NCBI GenBank assembly: GCA_040772905.1
Contig: JAXGXJ010000010.1
Span: 1 to 64,000, forward strand
Direction of reading: 5' to 3'
DNA: 64,000 bases
Source: JAXGXJ01 sp040772905
GTDB lineage: Bacteria; Actinomycetota; Thermoleophilia; RBG-16-64-13
In this document: piece by piece, positions 53,144 through 64,000 of the stretch
Position numbering within the stretch: the stretch's first letter is position 1
How the letters are laid out: each line of letters opens with the position of its first letter
Notes under the pieces: generated by a model
Told to the model about the DNA's origin: nothing
Database searches by the model: none
What the model saw: only the letters and a program-made list of their open reading frames with translations
Program-made: the position numbers and the translations under genes

Positions 53144-54256
53144 ATGAAGCGCACACGGATGTTGGGAGTCCTGCTACTGACGATGGTGTTCCTGTTGGCA
53201 TTGACCGTACCGGCCTCGGCCGTGGAGTTCACCGACGTCGAAGACACCGACTATGAGGCCAGCATAACCGCGCTCGCCTATCGCGAGTTCATCGGCGGCT
53301 ACCCCGACGGCACCTTCAAGCCCGACAACCTGCTGCAGCGCCAGCAGTTCGCCAAGATGGCCGTCCTCACCATGGGCTACTCGGTGAACGCAGCCGACGT
53401 CTCCACGTTCAAGGACACGCCCGGCGCATATGACCCCGTCAACAACCCGCTCTACCCGGGCAGCTACGTGGCTGTGGCCGCAGAGAACGGCATCATGATC
53501 GGCAAGCTGGGCAACAACTTCGACTTCGCCGGCAACGTCACCCGGCAGCAGGTGGTCACCGTGGTGGTACGTGCGGCCGGTGACGCGCTCGCGGCTGCCC
53601 CCGCCGGCTACCAGGGGGAGCTCTCCTACGGAGACCCCACTCACGGCTCCAACATCAAGAAGGCTGAGTTCAACGGTCTGCTGGACGGCATCGTCGATCT
53701 GGAGAACTGGGATCCCGCCCAGTACGCCACCCGTGGCGAGGCCGCTGAACTGCTGGCCCAGCTCTTCTACCGCACAGGTGAGATCCTCACCCTTGCCGGT
53801 CCGGCAGGCACCCAGGAGTTCACCATGGCCGAGCTGAAAGCCTTGGCCGCGATCGAGGGCTTCGGCGGCTTCAAGAACAAGGTCGGCACTATCACCGGTC
53901 CCGACACCTTCAAGGGCGTGTCCCTGGCGACCCTCGTCACCCTCGCCGGCGGCGGCACCAAAGTCATCGCCACGGCTTCCGACGGCTACGAAGTGACCTA
54001 TGACGCCGACAAGCTGGCCGGCAAAGTACTGCTCTACGACCCGACTACCGGTGACACCATCTTCGATCCCGCCGTCGATGCCGCCATCCCGGCCGAGGTC
54101 GGCGCCGTCACCACCACCCTCATTTACGAGCAGGACGGCAAGCTCCTCTCCTCCGACCAGGCTCCTCTGCGAGTCGGTTTCCTGAGCGCCGACGACAACC
54201 AGGTGAGCCACAGTGGTAGCTGGGCGAAGCAGCTGGTCGCTCTCACGGTGGAATAG
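53144..54256 (+). CDS. SLH protein with one PF00174-like module
   Basis: A 370-residue exported protein: signal peptide (MLGVLLLTMVFLLALTVPAS), three SLH repeats (about 28-205; FIGGYPDGTFKPDNLLQRQQ, VAVAAENGIMIGKLGNNFDF, LENWDPAQYATRGEAAELLA) and a C-terminal module (about 212-370; LTLAGPAGTQEFTMAELKAL, EGFGGFKNKVGTITGPDTFK, TASDGYEVTYDADKL, APLRVGFLSADDNQVSHSGS). It is a paralogue of the two adjoining lipoproteins but is held by SLH repeats instead of lipid. ATG 53144 follows AGAGGAGG. A terminator lies 67 bases after the stop. Confidence 0.8.
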   Translation: MKRTRMLGVLLLTMVFLLALTVPASAVEFTDVEDTDYEASITALAYREFIGGYPDGTFKPDNLLQRQQFAKMAVLTMGYSVNAADVSTFKDTPGAYDPVNNPLYPGSYVAVAAENGIMIGKLGNNFDFAGNVTRQQVVTVVVRAAGDALAAAPAGYQGELSYGDPTHGSNIKKAEFNGLLDGIVDLENWDPAQYATRGEAAELLAQLFYRTGEILTLAGPAGTQEFTMAELKALAAIEGFGGFKNKVGTITGPDTFKGVSLATLVTLAGGGTKVIATASDGYEVTYDADKLAGKVLLYDPTTGDTIFDPAVDAAIPAEVGAVTTTLIYEQDGKLLSSDQAPLRVGFLSADDNQVSHSGSWAKQLVALTVE

Positions 54257-54322
54257 CGGCTCAGGCCGCACGAGCAAGCGTCGCTCCATCGCAGCGCACG
54301 CTCTCTGACCCTCCCTTGGACT

Positions 54323-54350
54323 GGGCCTCCTCGGATCTCCGAGGAGGCCC
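54323..54350 (+). terminator. Rho-independent terminator after the SLH/PF00174 gene
   Basis: GGGCCTCCTCGG (54323-54334), ATCT loop, CCGAGGAGGCCC (54339-54350), then TCCTTTC. A 12-bp perfect GC-rich stem. Confidence 0.75.
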
Positions 54351-54483
54351 TCCTTTCACCCCGGCACGGTACAATCGAGGCGGCGCCTTCGCAGCCCTGC
54401 GAGACCTGGCCCTGCGGGGCGCGGTCCCGGGAAGCCGCGATTGCGCCCGTCCGTCGTATCGCGGCCACTCTGGAGGAACTTGC

Positions 54484-57693
<3,210 letters not shown>

Positions 57694-57776
57694 CGCTGGA
57701 AGGTTACTCTGCCAGGGGTGTAGAGTGGGGGAAGGGTGCTGGGGAGCACCCGGCAACATACCTGAAGGGGGGATCC

Positions 57777-59270
57777 ATGGCAGACGAGTCCCATGATCGA
57801 CACGAGCATGGAGAAGGACTGTCGGGCCGAAGTGTCAGCCGCCGTCATTTCCTGAAGATCGCCGGCGCAGCCGGCGCCGCGGTGGGGATGGGCAGCGGTC
57901 TGGGTGGTCTGCTTGCCGCCTGTGGCGATGCTGAAGAGACCACGACGACTGCCGCGAACGGAGGCGGCGCGACCACCACCAGCGCCGCGACCACAAGCAC
58001 CACCGCGGCAAGTACCACCACGAGCGCGGGCGCCGAGATGGGAGCCGAGATCGTCGTGGGTTTCGTGACCCCTCTCACCGGACCGCTGGCTTCTTTCGGC
58101 CTACCCGACCAGTACTGTGTGGACCGTTGGAGAGAGTTCATCGGCGACGGCATCGACGGCGGAGACGGCAAGAAGCATCCGGTCAAGATCGAGGTGCAGG
58201 ACAGCCAGTCGGACGTGGCCCGCGCTTCGCAGGTGGCAGGCGACCTGATCAACAACAACAAGGTCGACCTGATGATGGTGGCCTCCACCCCGGACACGGT
58301 GACACCGGTGGTCGAGCAGTGCGAGGCCGCCGGCGTTCCCTGTGTGTCCACCGACTGTCCGTGGCAGACGTATCTGGGCCAGAACATGGAGACCGGCTAC
58401 AAGTGGTCGTACCACGTGTTCTTCGGCGGTGAGGACTGGATCACCGAGAACTGGGCGGTCTACGAGCAGATCCAGAGCAACAAGAAGATCGGGGCCATGT
58501 TCGACAACACGGCCGACGGTCTCTTCTTCGCCGAGGAGATCCCGCCGTTCATGGAGCCCAAGGGCTACACCATCGTGGACCCAGGTCGGTTCCAGCCGGG
58601 CACCGAGGACTTCACCCAGCAGATCTCGGCCTTCAAGCGCGAGGGCGTCGAGCTCATCACCGGCAACATGATCCCGCCCGACTTCACCAACTTCTGGAAA
58701 GCGGCGGCGCAGCAAGGCCTGAACGTGAAGGCGGTCATGATCGGCAAGTGCCTGCTGTTCCCGCAGTCGGTCGACGCTCTCGGCCCCATCGCCAACGGGC
58801 TGGTCAAGGAGCTGTGGTGGCACCGCACCTTCCCCTTCAAGTCGTCACTCACGGGCGAGACCTGCGCCGAGTTGGCCGACGACTTCGAGGCCAAGACGGG
58901 CGAGCAACAGACGGCGCCGCTGCTCCATTACGTGATCGGGGAGATGGCTCACTACGCCCTGACGAACGCGACCGACCCCAAGAACAAGGACGCCATCCTC
59001 GCCGCCATCGAGACCATGAAGGTCGACACCATCGTCGGCCCAATCGACTTCACCGCGCCGCTGGTGGAGAAGAACGGCGACCGCGTCACCAGTTGGCCGG
59101 CGGGGCCGGGCCACAAGACGAAGAACGTCTACGACCACGGTTTGGGAGCCGCCCAGTGGCTCATGCTGGGCGGGAAGTGGAACTTCGAGGAAGTGCCCAT
59201 CGACAAGACCGCTGCCCCGTACATGCCCGACGACACCATCGTTGCACCCAAGCCTCTGCCCATCAGTTGA
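57777..59270 (+). CDS. Branched-chain-amino-acid-type ABC binding lipoprotein, Tat-exported
   Basis: A 497-residue binding protein with a twin-arginine signal (SVSRRHFLKIAG, Arg22-Arg23) and a lipobox LLAAC (Cys49), then a Thr/Ala linker and a Peripla_BP_6 (LivJ-type) fold: EIVVGFVTPLTGPLASFGLP, IEVQDSQSDVARASQVAGDL, VDLMMVASTPDTVTPVVEQC, FLPQSVDALGP-like region LLFPQSVDALGPIANGLVKE. Members bind amino acids, amides or aromatic acids. The partner permease and ATPase genes are not in the window. The start at 57777 follows AAGGGGGGAT. Given the neighbouring aromatic genes, an aromatic ligand is possible but unproven. Confidence 0.82.
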   Translation: MADESHDRHEHGEGLSGRSVSRRHFLKIAGAAGAAVGMGSGLGGLLAACGDAEETTTTAANGGGATTTSAATTSTTAASTTTSAGAEMGAEIVVGFVTPLTGPLASFGLPDQYCVDRWREFIGDGIDGGDGKKHPVKIEVQDSQSDVARASQVAGDLINNNKVDLMMVASTPDTVTPVVEQCEAAGVPCVSTDCPWQTYLGQNMETGYKWSYHVFFGGEDWITENWAVYEQIQSNKKIGAMFDNTADGLFFAEEIPPFMEPKGYTIVDPGRFQPGTEDFTQQISAFKREGVELITGNMIPPDFTNFWKAAAQQGLNVKAVMIGKCLLFPQSVDALGPIANGLVKELWWHRTFPFKSSLTGETCAELADDFEAKTGEQQTAPLLHYVIGEMAHYALTNATDPKNKDAILAAIETMKVDTIVGPIDFTAPLVEKNGDRVTSWPAGPGHKTKNVYDHGLGAAQWLMLGGKWNFEEVPIDKTAAPYMPDDTIVAPKPLPIS

Positions 59271-59331
59271 CCGCCGTCACAGCCCGGCCGCTGCCGAGTG
59301 GCGGTGCGGAGATAGCGGAGCGGAGATGCAC

Positions 59332-59357
59332 AGTGGGGCGCCGCAAGGCGCCCCACT
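59332..59357 (+). terminator. Terminator after the binding-protein gene
   Basis: AGTGGGGCGCC (59332-59342), GCAA loop, GGCGCCCCACT (59347-59357), followed by TCTTCC. An 11-bp stem about 60 bases after the stop. Confidence 0.7.
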
Positions 59358-59458
59358 TCTTCCTCATGAATCGCGATCATCCTCTGGCAGCGGACGCCTG
59401 TACGCTGGCACTAAACGCTCGTACCGTTGTTTTCGCCTGCTCGGGGAGCGTTTCGCGC

Positions 59459-59486
59459 TTGACAACGCCAGCGAGGCGAGTAATAT
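59459..59486 (+). promoter_or_regulatory. Strong sigma-70 promoter of an intergenic RNA
   Basis: Perfect -35 TTGACA (59459-59464), 16-base spacer, -10 TAATAT (59481-59486). It points into an interval without reading frames that ends in a terminator, so it should drive a small RNA from about 59491-59494. Confidence 0.75.
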
Positions 59487-59490
59487 AGTG

Positions 59491-59646
59491 GACAGAGTCC
59501 CAAGAGCTCAGACGCAGCATCTGAGGAGCTTACAAAGGGACCCGCAGAGGAAACGCGGAAACAAATGACCGCGAAGTACAGAGAAGCGGGGACGAAGTAA
59601 GAGCCAGTGAAAGATGCAAAGCGAGTCCACTTGGGACTCTCTTTTT
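59491..59646 (+). ncRNA. Structured non-coding RNA, family not recognised
   Basis: About 155 bases between a strong promoter and a U-run terminator, with no plausible reading frame. The ends pair exactly: AGAGTCCCAAG (59494-59504) with CTTGGGACTCT (59630-59640). Inside are CTCAGA/TCTGAG (59507-59512/59520-59525), CCGC/GCGG (59542-59545/59555-59558) and CCGC/GCGG (59569-59572/59586-59589), with purine-rich single strands between them (GGAAACAAATGACC, GTGAAAGATGCAAAGC). The terminator hairpin GAGTCC/GGACTC (59623-59628/59634-59639) plus TCTTTTT competes with the closing stem. It does not look like RNase P, SRP RNA, tmRNA or GEMM. A 6S-like or otherwise undescribed RNA is possible. Confidence 0.7.
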
Positions 59647-59652
59647 GTGCGT

Positions 59653-59850
59653 CTAGGCCCCGTCTTTGGGCTTGAACTTGCGGTTGAGAGTCAGGCCCGT
59701 GGCCACCAGGATGAGCGCGAGTACGATCATCCCGATGGAGAGTGCGTTGGGGGCAAGCCCTATCCAGGCGACGCCCATACCGATCACCGCCCCCGCGATG
59801 ATGAAGAACACACCCAGGGCATCAAGCTGCTTGTCGGTAGGTCTTTTCGT
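59653..59850 (-). CDS. 65-residue two-helix membrane protein (ACG start?)
   Basis: The minus strand encodes KRPTDKQLDALGVFFIIAG, a first helix to about residue 32, a turn (GLAPNALSIG), a second helix (MIVLALILVATGLTL) and a basic end (NRKFKPKDGA). Composition and codon third positions look like a real gene. Between an upstream in-frame TAG and the first helix there is no ATG, GTG or TTG; ACG at 59850, just after GGCGGCGAG, gives a natural start (M-KRPTDKQ). An internal GTG would cut off the soluble N-terminus. Function unknown. It converges with the ncRNA, whose T run ends seven bases from this stop codon. Confidence 0.6.
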   Translation of the reverse strand, partial: TKRPTDKQLDALGVFFIIAGAVIGMGVAWIGLAPNALSIGMIVLALILVATGLTLNRKFKPKDGA

Positions 59851-59925
59851 CTCGCCGCCTTCGGTCGCAGTTGCTGAAGCCGAGGAAACCTACCAGTGAC
59901 GGGGGCGCGCGTCAACCCTGCCCCG

Positions 59926-62628
59926 TCAGACTCCTCCCTCGTCCGCGCGTTCCAACACCCGCTCAAGACATAGGCCCGCGCCTTCGTGATAGGGACGATC
60001 GAACGCCTCCGGGTACTGCCGGCGCAGCTCGTCCATGTCGGCGCGCTCGACCTCGACCAGGAAGCCGCTGGAGACCATACCGGCCGACTTCTTGGAGGTG
60101 AGGTTGTGCGGGGTGAGCGTGTTGATGGCTCCACCCCGGTCGATCTCACCGGGCACGATGGGATCGTAACGGGCGCCGTGGTCGACGTAGACCACACCCG
60201 GCATGAGCCTCTCGGTGACATACGCCCCGCACAGCACCACACCGCGCTCGTTGTAGATCTTCACCACATCGCCGCTCTTGATGCCGCGTTCGGCAGCGGT
60301 GGCCGGGTTCAGCCAGGCGGGCTCGTACTTGTAGCCGTCGGGTCCCTTGACCTTGCACGTGGGGATCTCTCTGGTCCAGGCGATGTCATCGTGGTTGGCG
60401 TGACAGCGCCAGCGCGGATGGTTGGATATCACCAGCAGGGGATATTTGGCCGACCGCGTGCTGGACAGAGCCTCGTCGTGGCTCACACCCTTCTCGATCC
60501 AATGGGGCACCGGCGGGCGCTCCTCGTCATCGGGGAAGTGGTGGGCAAGGTTCTGGGAGAAGAACTCCACCTTGCCCGACGGCGTCTTGAGGGGATGGTT
60601 CTGCGGATCTTCGTAGAAATCCTTGAGACCCCGCGTGTACGTGTCCCACACCGGATCGGTGGGGACGACGTAGTACCCCTTCTCCTTGAACTCTTCCTGG
60701 CTGACCATGTCCTGCACGCCTGAGTGGGCGAAACCGGTCTCGAGCAGATCCTCGATGCTCCTGCCGCCGGTGTAGGCCTCCAAGAGCCCCAGTCGCTCCG
60801 CCACCTTGCATACGATCTCGTAGTCGCTGAACGACTCTCCGCGCGGCGCGATGGCCTGCTCCTCGTTCATGACCAGGTAGAACTGGCCGCCCATGGTGTC
60901 GGTGGCGATGTCGCTCACCTCGAACTTGGTGTTGGCCGGCAGGATGATATCGGCGAACTGACAGTCGTTCTCCATCCAGGGATGCTGGGCCACGATGCAC
61001 TCGATCGAGGGGCTCTGAAGCGCCCTGATATAGGTGTTCGAATCGTTCCAGCACGTGATCCAGCAGGGAGAGTCGGTCCAGATCATGTGTACCTCGGGGC
61101 AACCCGGCGCCGGGTAGGTGTACTGCACGAACTGATCTTCAAGGGGGAAGGTGCAGGAGGTGGTGCCGTACCAGCTGATGGGCGGCTTCAAGATGGCGTC
61201 GTGGATGAGGTTCTTGGGGATGATCTGCCTGGGCACCTTGAGGGCACGCACGCTCTTGCCCGAGACGTCGCCGGTGCGATCGTCCTCGTTCTCGGTGGTG
61301 ATGAGCATGCCGCCCGTGTAGACGTGCTTCATGACGTTGGGCATGACCACGCCGCGCGGCATGGGGTTGGACTCCTCGAGCATGCGCCGGCCCCATTCCA
61401 GCATCTTCACCTGATGGACGCCCGGCTTACCCAGACCCTGCATGGTGAGCAGCAGCGCCTGCAGTCGCGCGGGCTCGGTGGCGTACGGCCCGCGGATGCC
61501 GGGACCGCCGTTGCCGATGAGGATGGTGGTGCGCTTGCTGGCCCACTGGTCGGCCAGCGCCTTGATGATCCGCACCGGGATGCGCGTGAGCGGAGAGGCC
61601 CATTCCGGCGTCTTCGGCTGACCGTCTTCCCGCCCCATGACGTAGTCCTGGAACTTGTCCACGCCGAACGCGTGGGTCTCGAGATACTCCTCGTCGTAGG
61701 TGCCGTTGGTGAACCACTGGTAGGCGATGGCGAGATACAGCGCCGCGTCGGTGTTGGGCAGGATGGGGATCCACTTGTCGGCGTGCACGGCGCCGCCGTA
61801 GTTGAGATCGGGCGATACGAAGATGCACTCGATGCCGATCTCGCGCCACCAATAGACCAACCGGCTGGCCATCTGCCCGTCGAAGGCCCACGGGGTGGTC
61901 TCGGGGTCGCAGCCCCAGAAGAGGAGCAGTTCGGTGTTCTCGCCGATATCGGGCATGAGGTTGCACACCGGCTCCATCTGCCCCACGGGTTCCATGCCCC
62001 AGGCATGCTTGGAGCCCCAGTAGGAACCCTCCCAGCTGTCGGAGTTGCGGATCTGCTGGGTGAAGCCGCCCAGAAGGTTGAACAGCTTGTTCTGACAGCC
62101 GTGAGTGCCGTGGACGATCTTGGTCTCGCCGTGGCCGTCACCCTGGGAAAGGATGGAATACGGTCCGTACGTGGTGTACTGACGTTTGATCTCGGCCGTG
62201 ACGAGGTCGAGGGCGTCGTCCCAGGAGATCTCCACATACTTGCTGATGCCGCGGTTCTGCGTGTTGCGTCCACCCGGTCCGGTGGAACCGGGGGCGCCGT
62301 TGGGGTCCCAGTCGACGCGCTTCATGGGATGCAGGATGCGGTTGGGCGAGTAGACCCGCTTCTTGTACGACAGGGCATAGGGCGGTACCAGCGACTTGTA
62401 CGACGGCTCCAGCACCTTTCCGCGGGCCTCCATGCGCCAGGCGTTGAAGCCCCCACGGTCGTACTTCCAGTCGTAGTGCAGCGGCCGCACGCGCACGACG
62501 CGCCCATCTTTGACGTCTACCACCGACGTGTTCGCGTCGCCGCTGCTCGGCGAGGAGATGAAGCTCAGGCCTTTTATTACCGACTTCTCTCCCATCGTCC
62601 CGCCGGTGTCGACATCTCGCTCGGCCAT
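59926..62628 (-). CDS. Molybdopterin oxidoreductase, pyrogallol transhydroxylase large-subunit-like
   Basis: A 900-residue DMSO-reductase-family enzyme without the N-terminal Fe-S cysteine motif. It resembles the large subunit of Pelobacter pyrogallol-phloroglucinol transhydroxylase: YVEISWDDALDLVTAEIKRQ, the DSWEG motif in RNSDSWEGSYWGSKHAWGME (Asp-Ser-Trp, Ser being the Mo ligand in that enzyme), FWGCDPETTPWAF, FADIILPANTKFEVSDI and DRGGAINTLTPHNLTSKKSA. Such enzymes bind two pterin guanine dinucleotides and move a hydroxyl group on polyhydroxybenzenes. No twin-arginine signal; ATG 62628 follows AGGAG by five bases. The Fe-S small subunit is not in the window. Substrate is inferred. Confidence 0.75.
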   Translation of the reverse strand: MAERDVDTGGTMGEKSVIKGLSFISSPSSGDANTSVVDVKDGRVVRVRPLHYDWKYDRGGFNAWRMEARGKVLEPSYKSLVPPYALSYKKRVYSPNRILHPMKRVDWDPNGAPGSTGPGGRNTQNRGISKYVEISWDDALDLVTAEIKRQYTTYGPYSILSQGDGHGETKIVHGTHGCQNKLFNLLGGFTQQIRNSDSWEGSYWGSKHAWGMEPVGQMEPVCNLMPDIGENTELLLFWGCDPETTPWAFDGQMASRLVYWWREIGIECIFVSPDLNYGGAVHADKWIPILPNTDAALYLAIAYQWFTNGTYDEEYLETHAFGVDKFQDYVMGREDGQPKTPEWASPLTRIPVRIIKALADQWASKRTTILIGNGGPGIRGPYATEPARLQALLLTMQGLGKPGVHQVKMLEWGRRMLEESNPMPRGVVMPNVMKHVYTGGMLITTENEDDRTGDVSGKSVRALKVPRQIIPKNLIHDAILKPPISWYGTTSCTFPLEDQFVQYTYPAPGCPEVHMIWTDSPCWITCWNDSNTYIRALQSPSIECIVAQHPWMENDCQFADIILPANTKFEVSDIATDTMGGQFYLVMNEEQAIAPRGESFSDYEIVCKVAERLGLLEAYTGGRSIEDLLETGFAHSGVQDMVSQEEFKEKGYYVVPTDPVWDTYTRGLKDFYEDPQNHPLKTPSGKVEFFSQNLAHHFPDDEERPPVPHWIEKGVSHDEALSSTRSAKYPLLVISNHPRWRCHANHDDIAWTREIPTCKVKGPDGYKYEPAWLNPATAAERGIKSGDVVKIYNERGVVLCGAYVTERLMPGVVYVDHGARYDPIVPGEIDRGGAINTLTPHNLTSKKSAGMVSSGFLVEVERADMDELRRQYPEAFDRPYHEGAGLCLERVLERADEGGV

Positions 62629-62749
62629 CGCTACTCCTGTCTTTCGTCGCCTCCTCACGGGGCCGTGCACATTACAGCCTCTGTGGCCAGCATAGAGCAG
62701 AGCGGCTGCTTAGAGGAAGCAGGCCATCGAGATGGCAGGGCAAACGAAA

Positions 62750-62785
62750 GACCCGGTCGGATGACAGCAGTCATCCGACCGGGTC
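62750..62785 (-). terminator. Terminator of the amidohydrolase gene
   Basis: GACCCGGTCGGATGAC (62750-62765) and its exact complement (62770-62785) form a 16-bp stem with a 4-base loop. Read on the minus strand it is followed by TTTCGTTTG, fitting termination of the gene at 62835. Confidence 0.8.
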
Positions 62786-62834
62786 ATAGCGTTCAACGCC
62801 GCATCTGGACGGCCTCCAGCCGGAACGCCCCCGA

Positions 62835-63860
62835 CTAGAGCGAGAACCCCAGCCGCGTGGGGTTCGTCTCGTACATCGCGGTCTCTTCCTCGGGGCTCAT
62901 CCCCACGCCGCTCAGGAACTGGTCGATCTCCTCGGTGCTCTCGTAGGGGTAATCGGTGCCCAACAGGATCCGCTCGATGCCGATGGACGCCTTCGTGCAG
63001 ACGAAGGCCGCGTCGTGATAGTTGCCGCTGGTGGTGGCGAACATGTTCTCGAGCAGGTACTCGCTGGGCCGCCTCTTGATCTGCGGCATGGAGCTCGAGC
63101 CTTTGGGCACGTGATACTGCAGGAACGACCGGTCCACGCGCTTGAGCAGGAAGGGCAGCGCTTCGCCGTAATGCCCCAGGATGATCTTCAGCTTGGGGAA
63201 CGCGTCGAAGACCCCGGCGAGGATGAGCCGCATCATCACCATGGAGGTCTCGATGCCGAAACCGAAGCTTGGTCCCGCCAAAGCGAGGCCGTAGTCGGTG
63301 AGCTGCGGGATGATGGGGAAGGTGGGATGCAGGTAGACGGGCACGTCCAACTCTTCCGCTTTGGCCAGGATGGGCCAGTAGCGCTTGTCATCCAGGTAGG
63401 AATCGCCGAAGTTGGAGTGCGTGTTCCACCCTCTGAAGCCCAGGTCCTTCACCGCGCGCTCGAGTTCCTTCACGGCTTCCTCGGGCTCGCGTGGCCCCAG
63501 GGTGGCAAAACCAAGATAACGGTCGGGATGACGGTCGATCGCCTCGGCCAGCTTGTCGTTGGCGTCTCGCGCGATGGCCGTGGCCAGCTTGGGTTCGAGC
63601 TGTTCCGGCGCCGGCGCGGTGTGTGAGATGACGGCCACGTCGATACCGGCCGCATCCATAGCCGCGATGCGGACGTCGTCCAGATCGAGCAGGCGATCCA
63701 CCAGCGCGTCCCCGAAGGGCTGCCAATAGTCCGGCGAGTGGTAGACATGCCGCTGGCCGGTCCCAGGATCGTCCACGAAACGCGGATACCCCTGGTTGTG
63801 GTAGAGCGCATCGACGTATGCCTGAGTGGCGAAATGGTTCTCGATGTCGATCTTCTTCAA
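62835..63860 (-). CDS. Amidohydrolase-2 family aromatic decarboxylase-like protein
   Basis: A 341-residue TIM-barrel metal enzyme of the ACMSD / gamma-resorcylate decarboxylase group. Metal-site candidates: Glu-x-His in IDIENHFATQ (residues 7-9), His in PVYLHPTFPI (about 176), His in IILGHYGEALPF (about 230) and Asp in LLGTDYPYES (about 300). A Glu-x-His first site, rather than His-x-His, is characteristic of resorcylate-type decarboxylases. It may remove CO2 from a hydroxybenzoate to feed the neighbouring transhydroxylase, an inference from context. TTG 63860 is preceded by AGGGGAG. Confidence 0.75.
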   Translation of the reverse strand: MKKIDIENHFATQAYVDALYHNQGYPRFVDDPGTGQRHVYHSPDYWQPFGDALVDRLLDLDDVRIAAMDAAGIDVAVISHTAPAPEQLEPKLATAIARDANDKLAEAIDRHPDRYLGFATLGPREPEEAVKELERAVKDLGFRGWNTHSNFGDSYLDDKRYWPILAKAEELDVPVYLHPTFPIIPQLTDYGLALAGPSFGFGIETSMVMMRLILAGVFDAFPKLKIILGHYGEALPFLLKRVDRSFLQYHVPKGSSSMPQIKRRPSEYLLENMFATTSGNYHDAAFVCTKASIGIERILLGTDYPYESTEEIDQFLSGVGMSPEEETAMYETNPTRLGFSL

Positions 63861-63900
63861 GATGTACTCCCCTTGTGTTCCCCTTCTCGCAGGCTAGGAG

Positions 63901-64000
63901 CTATGCGTCCTCGTACTCCATGGGCTCAAGCTTCGACTGCACCGGGACCATGGGGCCACCCACGTTGCTGCAGATGAAGACGTCGAACGGCCACTTCTCG
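63901..64000 (-). CDS. C-terminal end of an unidentified protein
   Basis: The last 32 residues of a minus-strand gene that continues past the window: EKWPFDVFICSNVGGPMVPV then QSKLEPMEYEDA and TAG. Codon use fits the neighbours and it lies 41 bases upstream of the amidohydrolase, so it is probably in the same operon. The fragment is too short to identify. Confidence 0.55.
   Translation of the reverse strand, partial: EKWPFDVFICSNVGGPMVPVQSKLEPMEYEDA

Noticed and set aside
60724..62838. A 704-residue open frame opposite the transhydroxylase gene
   Set aside because: It is the mirror of a high-GC gene's codon pattern, has no recognisable domain or binding site, and the opposite strand carries a clear enzyme.

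Overview
The window is high-GC bacterial DNA that most resembles an anaerobic Actinomycetota lineage. Pointers are the long Thr-rich (TTTT/TTTAKP) linkers in secreted proteins, an LPXTG-like sorting tail, frequent GTG and TTG starts, a SHOCT protein, S-layer homology (SLH) proteins, a tungstate-type ABC importer and a pyrogallol-transhydroxylase-like molybdenum/tungsten enzyme. The phylum is inferred from gene content and was not tested.

Layout. 1-5.1 kb: end of a P-type ATPase, serC, two tRNA genes (Ser-GCT, Arg-ACG) with a strong terminator, and small secreted or membrane proteins. 5.1-6.0 kb: a TetR regulator with a twin palindromic operator. 6.5-13.8 kb: a surface/envelope region with an unusual density of broken reading frames, holding an SLH protein whose C-terminal beta-helix domain survives only as a frameshifted copy, small membrane proteins, an O-antigen-ligase-like protein and a polysaccharide pyruvyltransferase broken into about six frames. 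13.8-46.6 kb: a large exopolysaccharide/glycan locus. It contains a nonulosonic-acid (legionaminate/sialate type) operon (neuD, neuA, neuB, a PtmE-like CBS nucleotidyltransferase, a DUF4910 aminopeptidase-like protein), nanM-type methyltransferase, flippase, LegC-type aminotransferase, epimerases, rfbC/rfbD, many glycosyltransferases, a MiaB-like radical SAM protein, a second O-antigen-ligase-like protein, a fused Wzz/BY-kinase and a sugar-phosphate transferase. In its middle is a beta-helix/Ig-like/SLH surface protein preceded by a c-di-GMP-I (GEMM-I) riboswitch.

46.7-54.3 kb: cupin, SHOCT protein, a WtpABC-like tungstate/molybdate transporter, and three secreted proteins carrying sulfite-oxidase-fold (PF00174-like) modules that mostly lack the metal-ligand cysteine. 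54.5-59.3 kb: carB and a Tat-exported branched-chain-amino-acid-type binding lipoprotein. 59.4-59.7 kb: a promoter-to-terminator unit with no reading frame, a likely structured ncRNA. 59.65-64 kb: a 65-residue membrane protein, an AthL-like transhydroxylase, a resorcylate-decarboxylase-like amidohydrolase and the end of one further gene.

How it may fit together (inference): the glycan locus would build a pyruvylated, nonulosonate-containing polymer to which SLH proteins attach, with c-di-GMP controlling one SLH matrix protein. The right-hand side looks like tungsten/molybdenum uptake supporting a transhydroxylase pathway for polyhydroxylated aromatics. The most unusual signals are the degenerate second copy of the beta-helix domain with domain order swapped between two SLH proteins, the unassigned ncRNA, the PF00174-like surface proteins beside the tungstate importer, and two genes whose best start codon is ACG.
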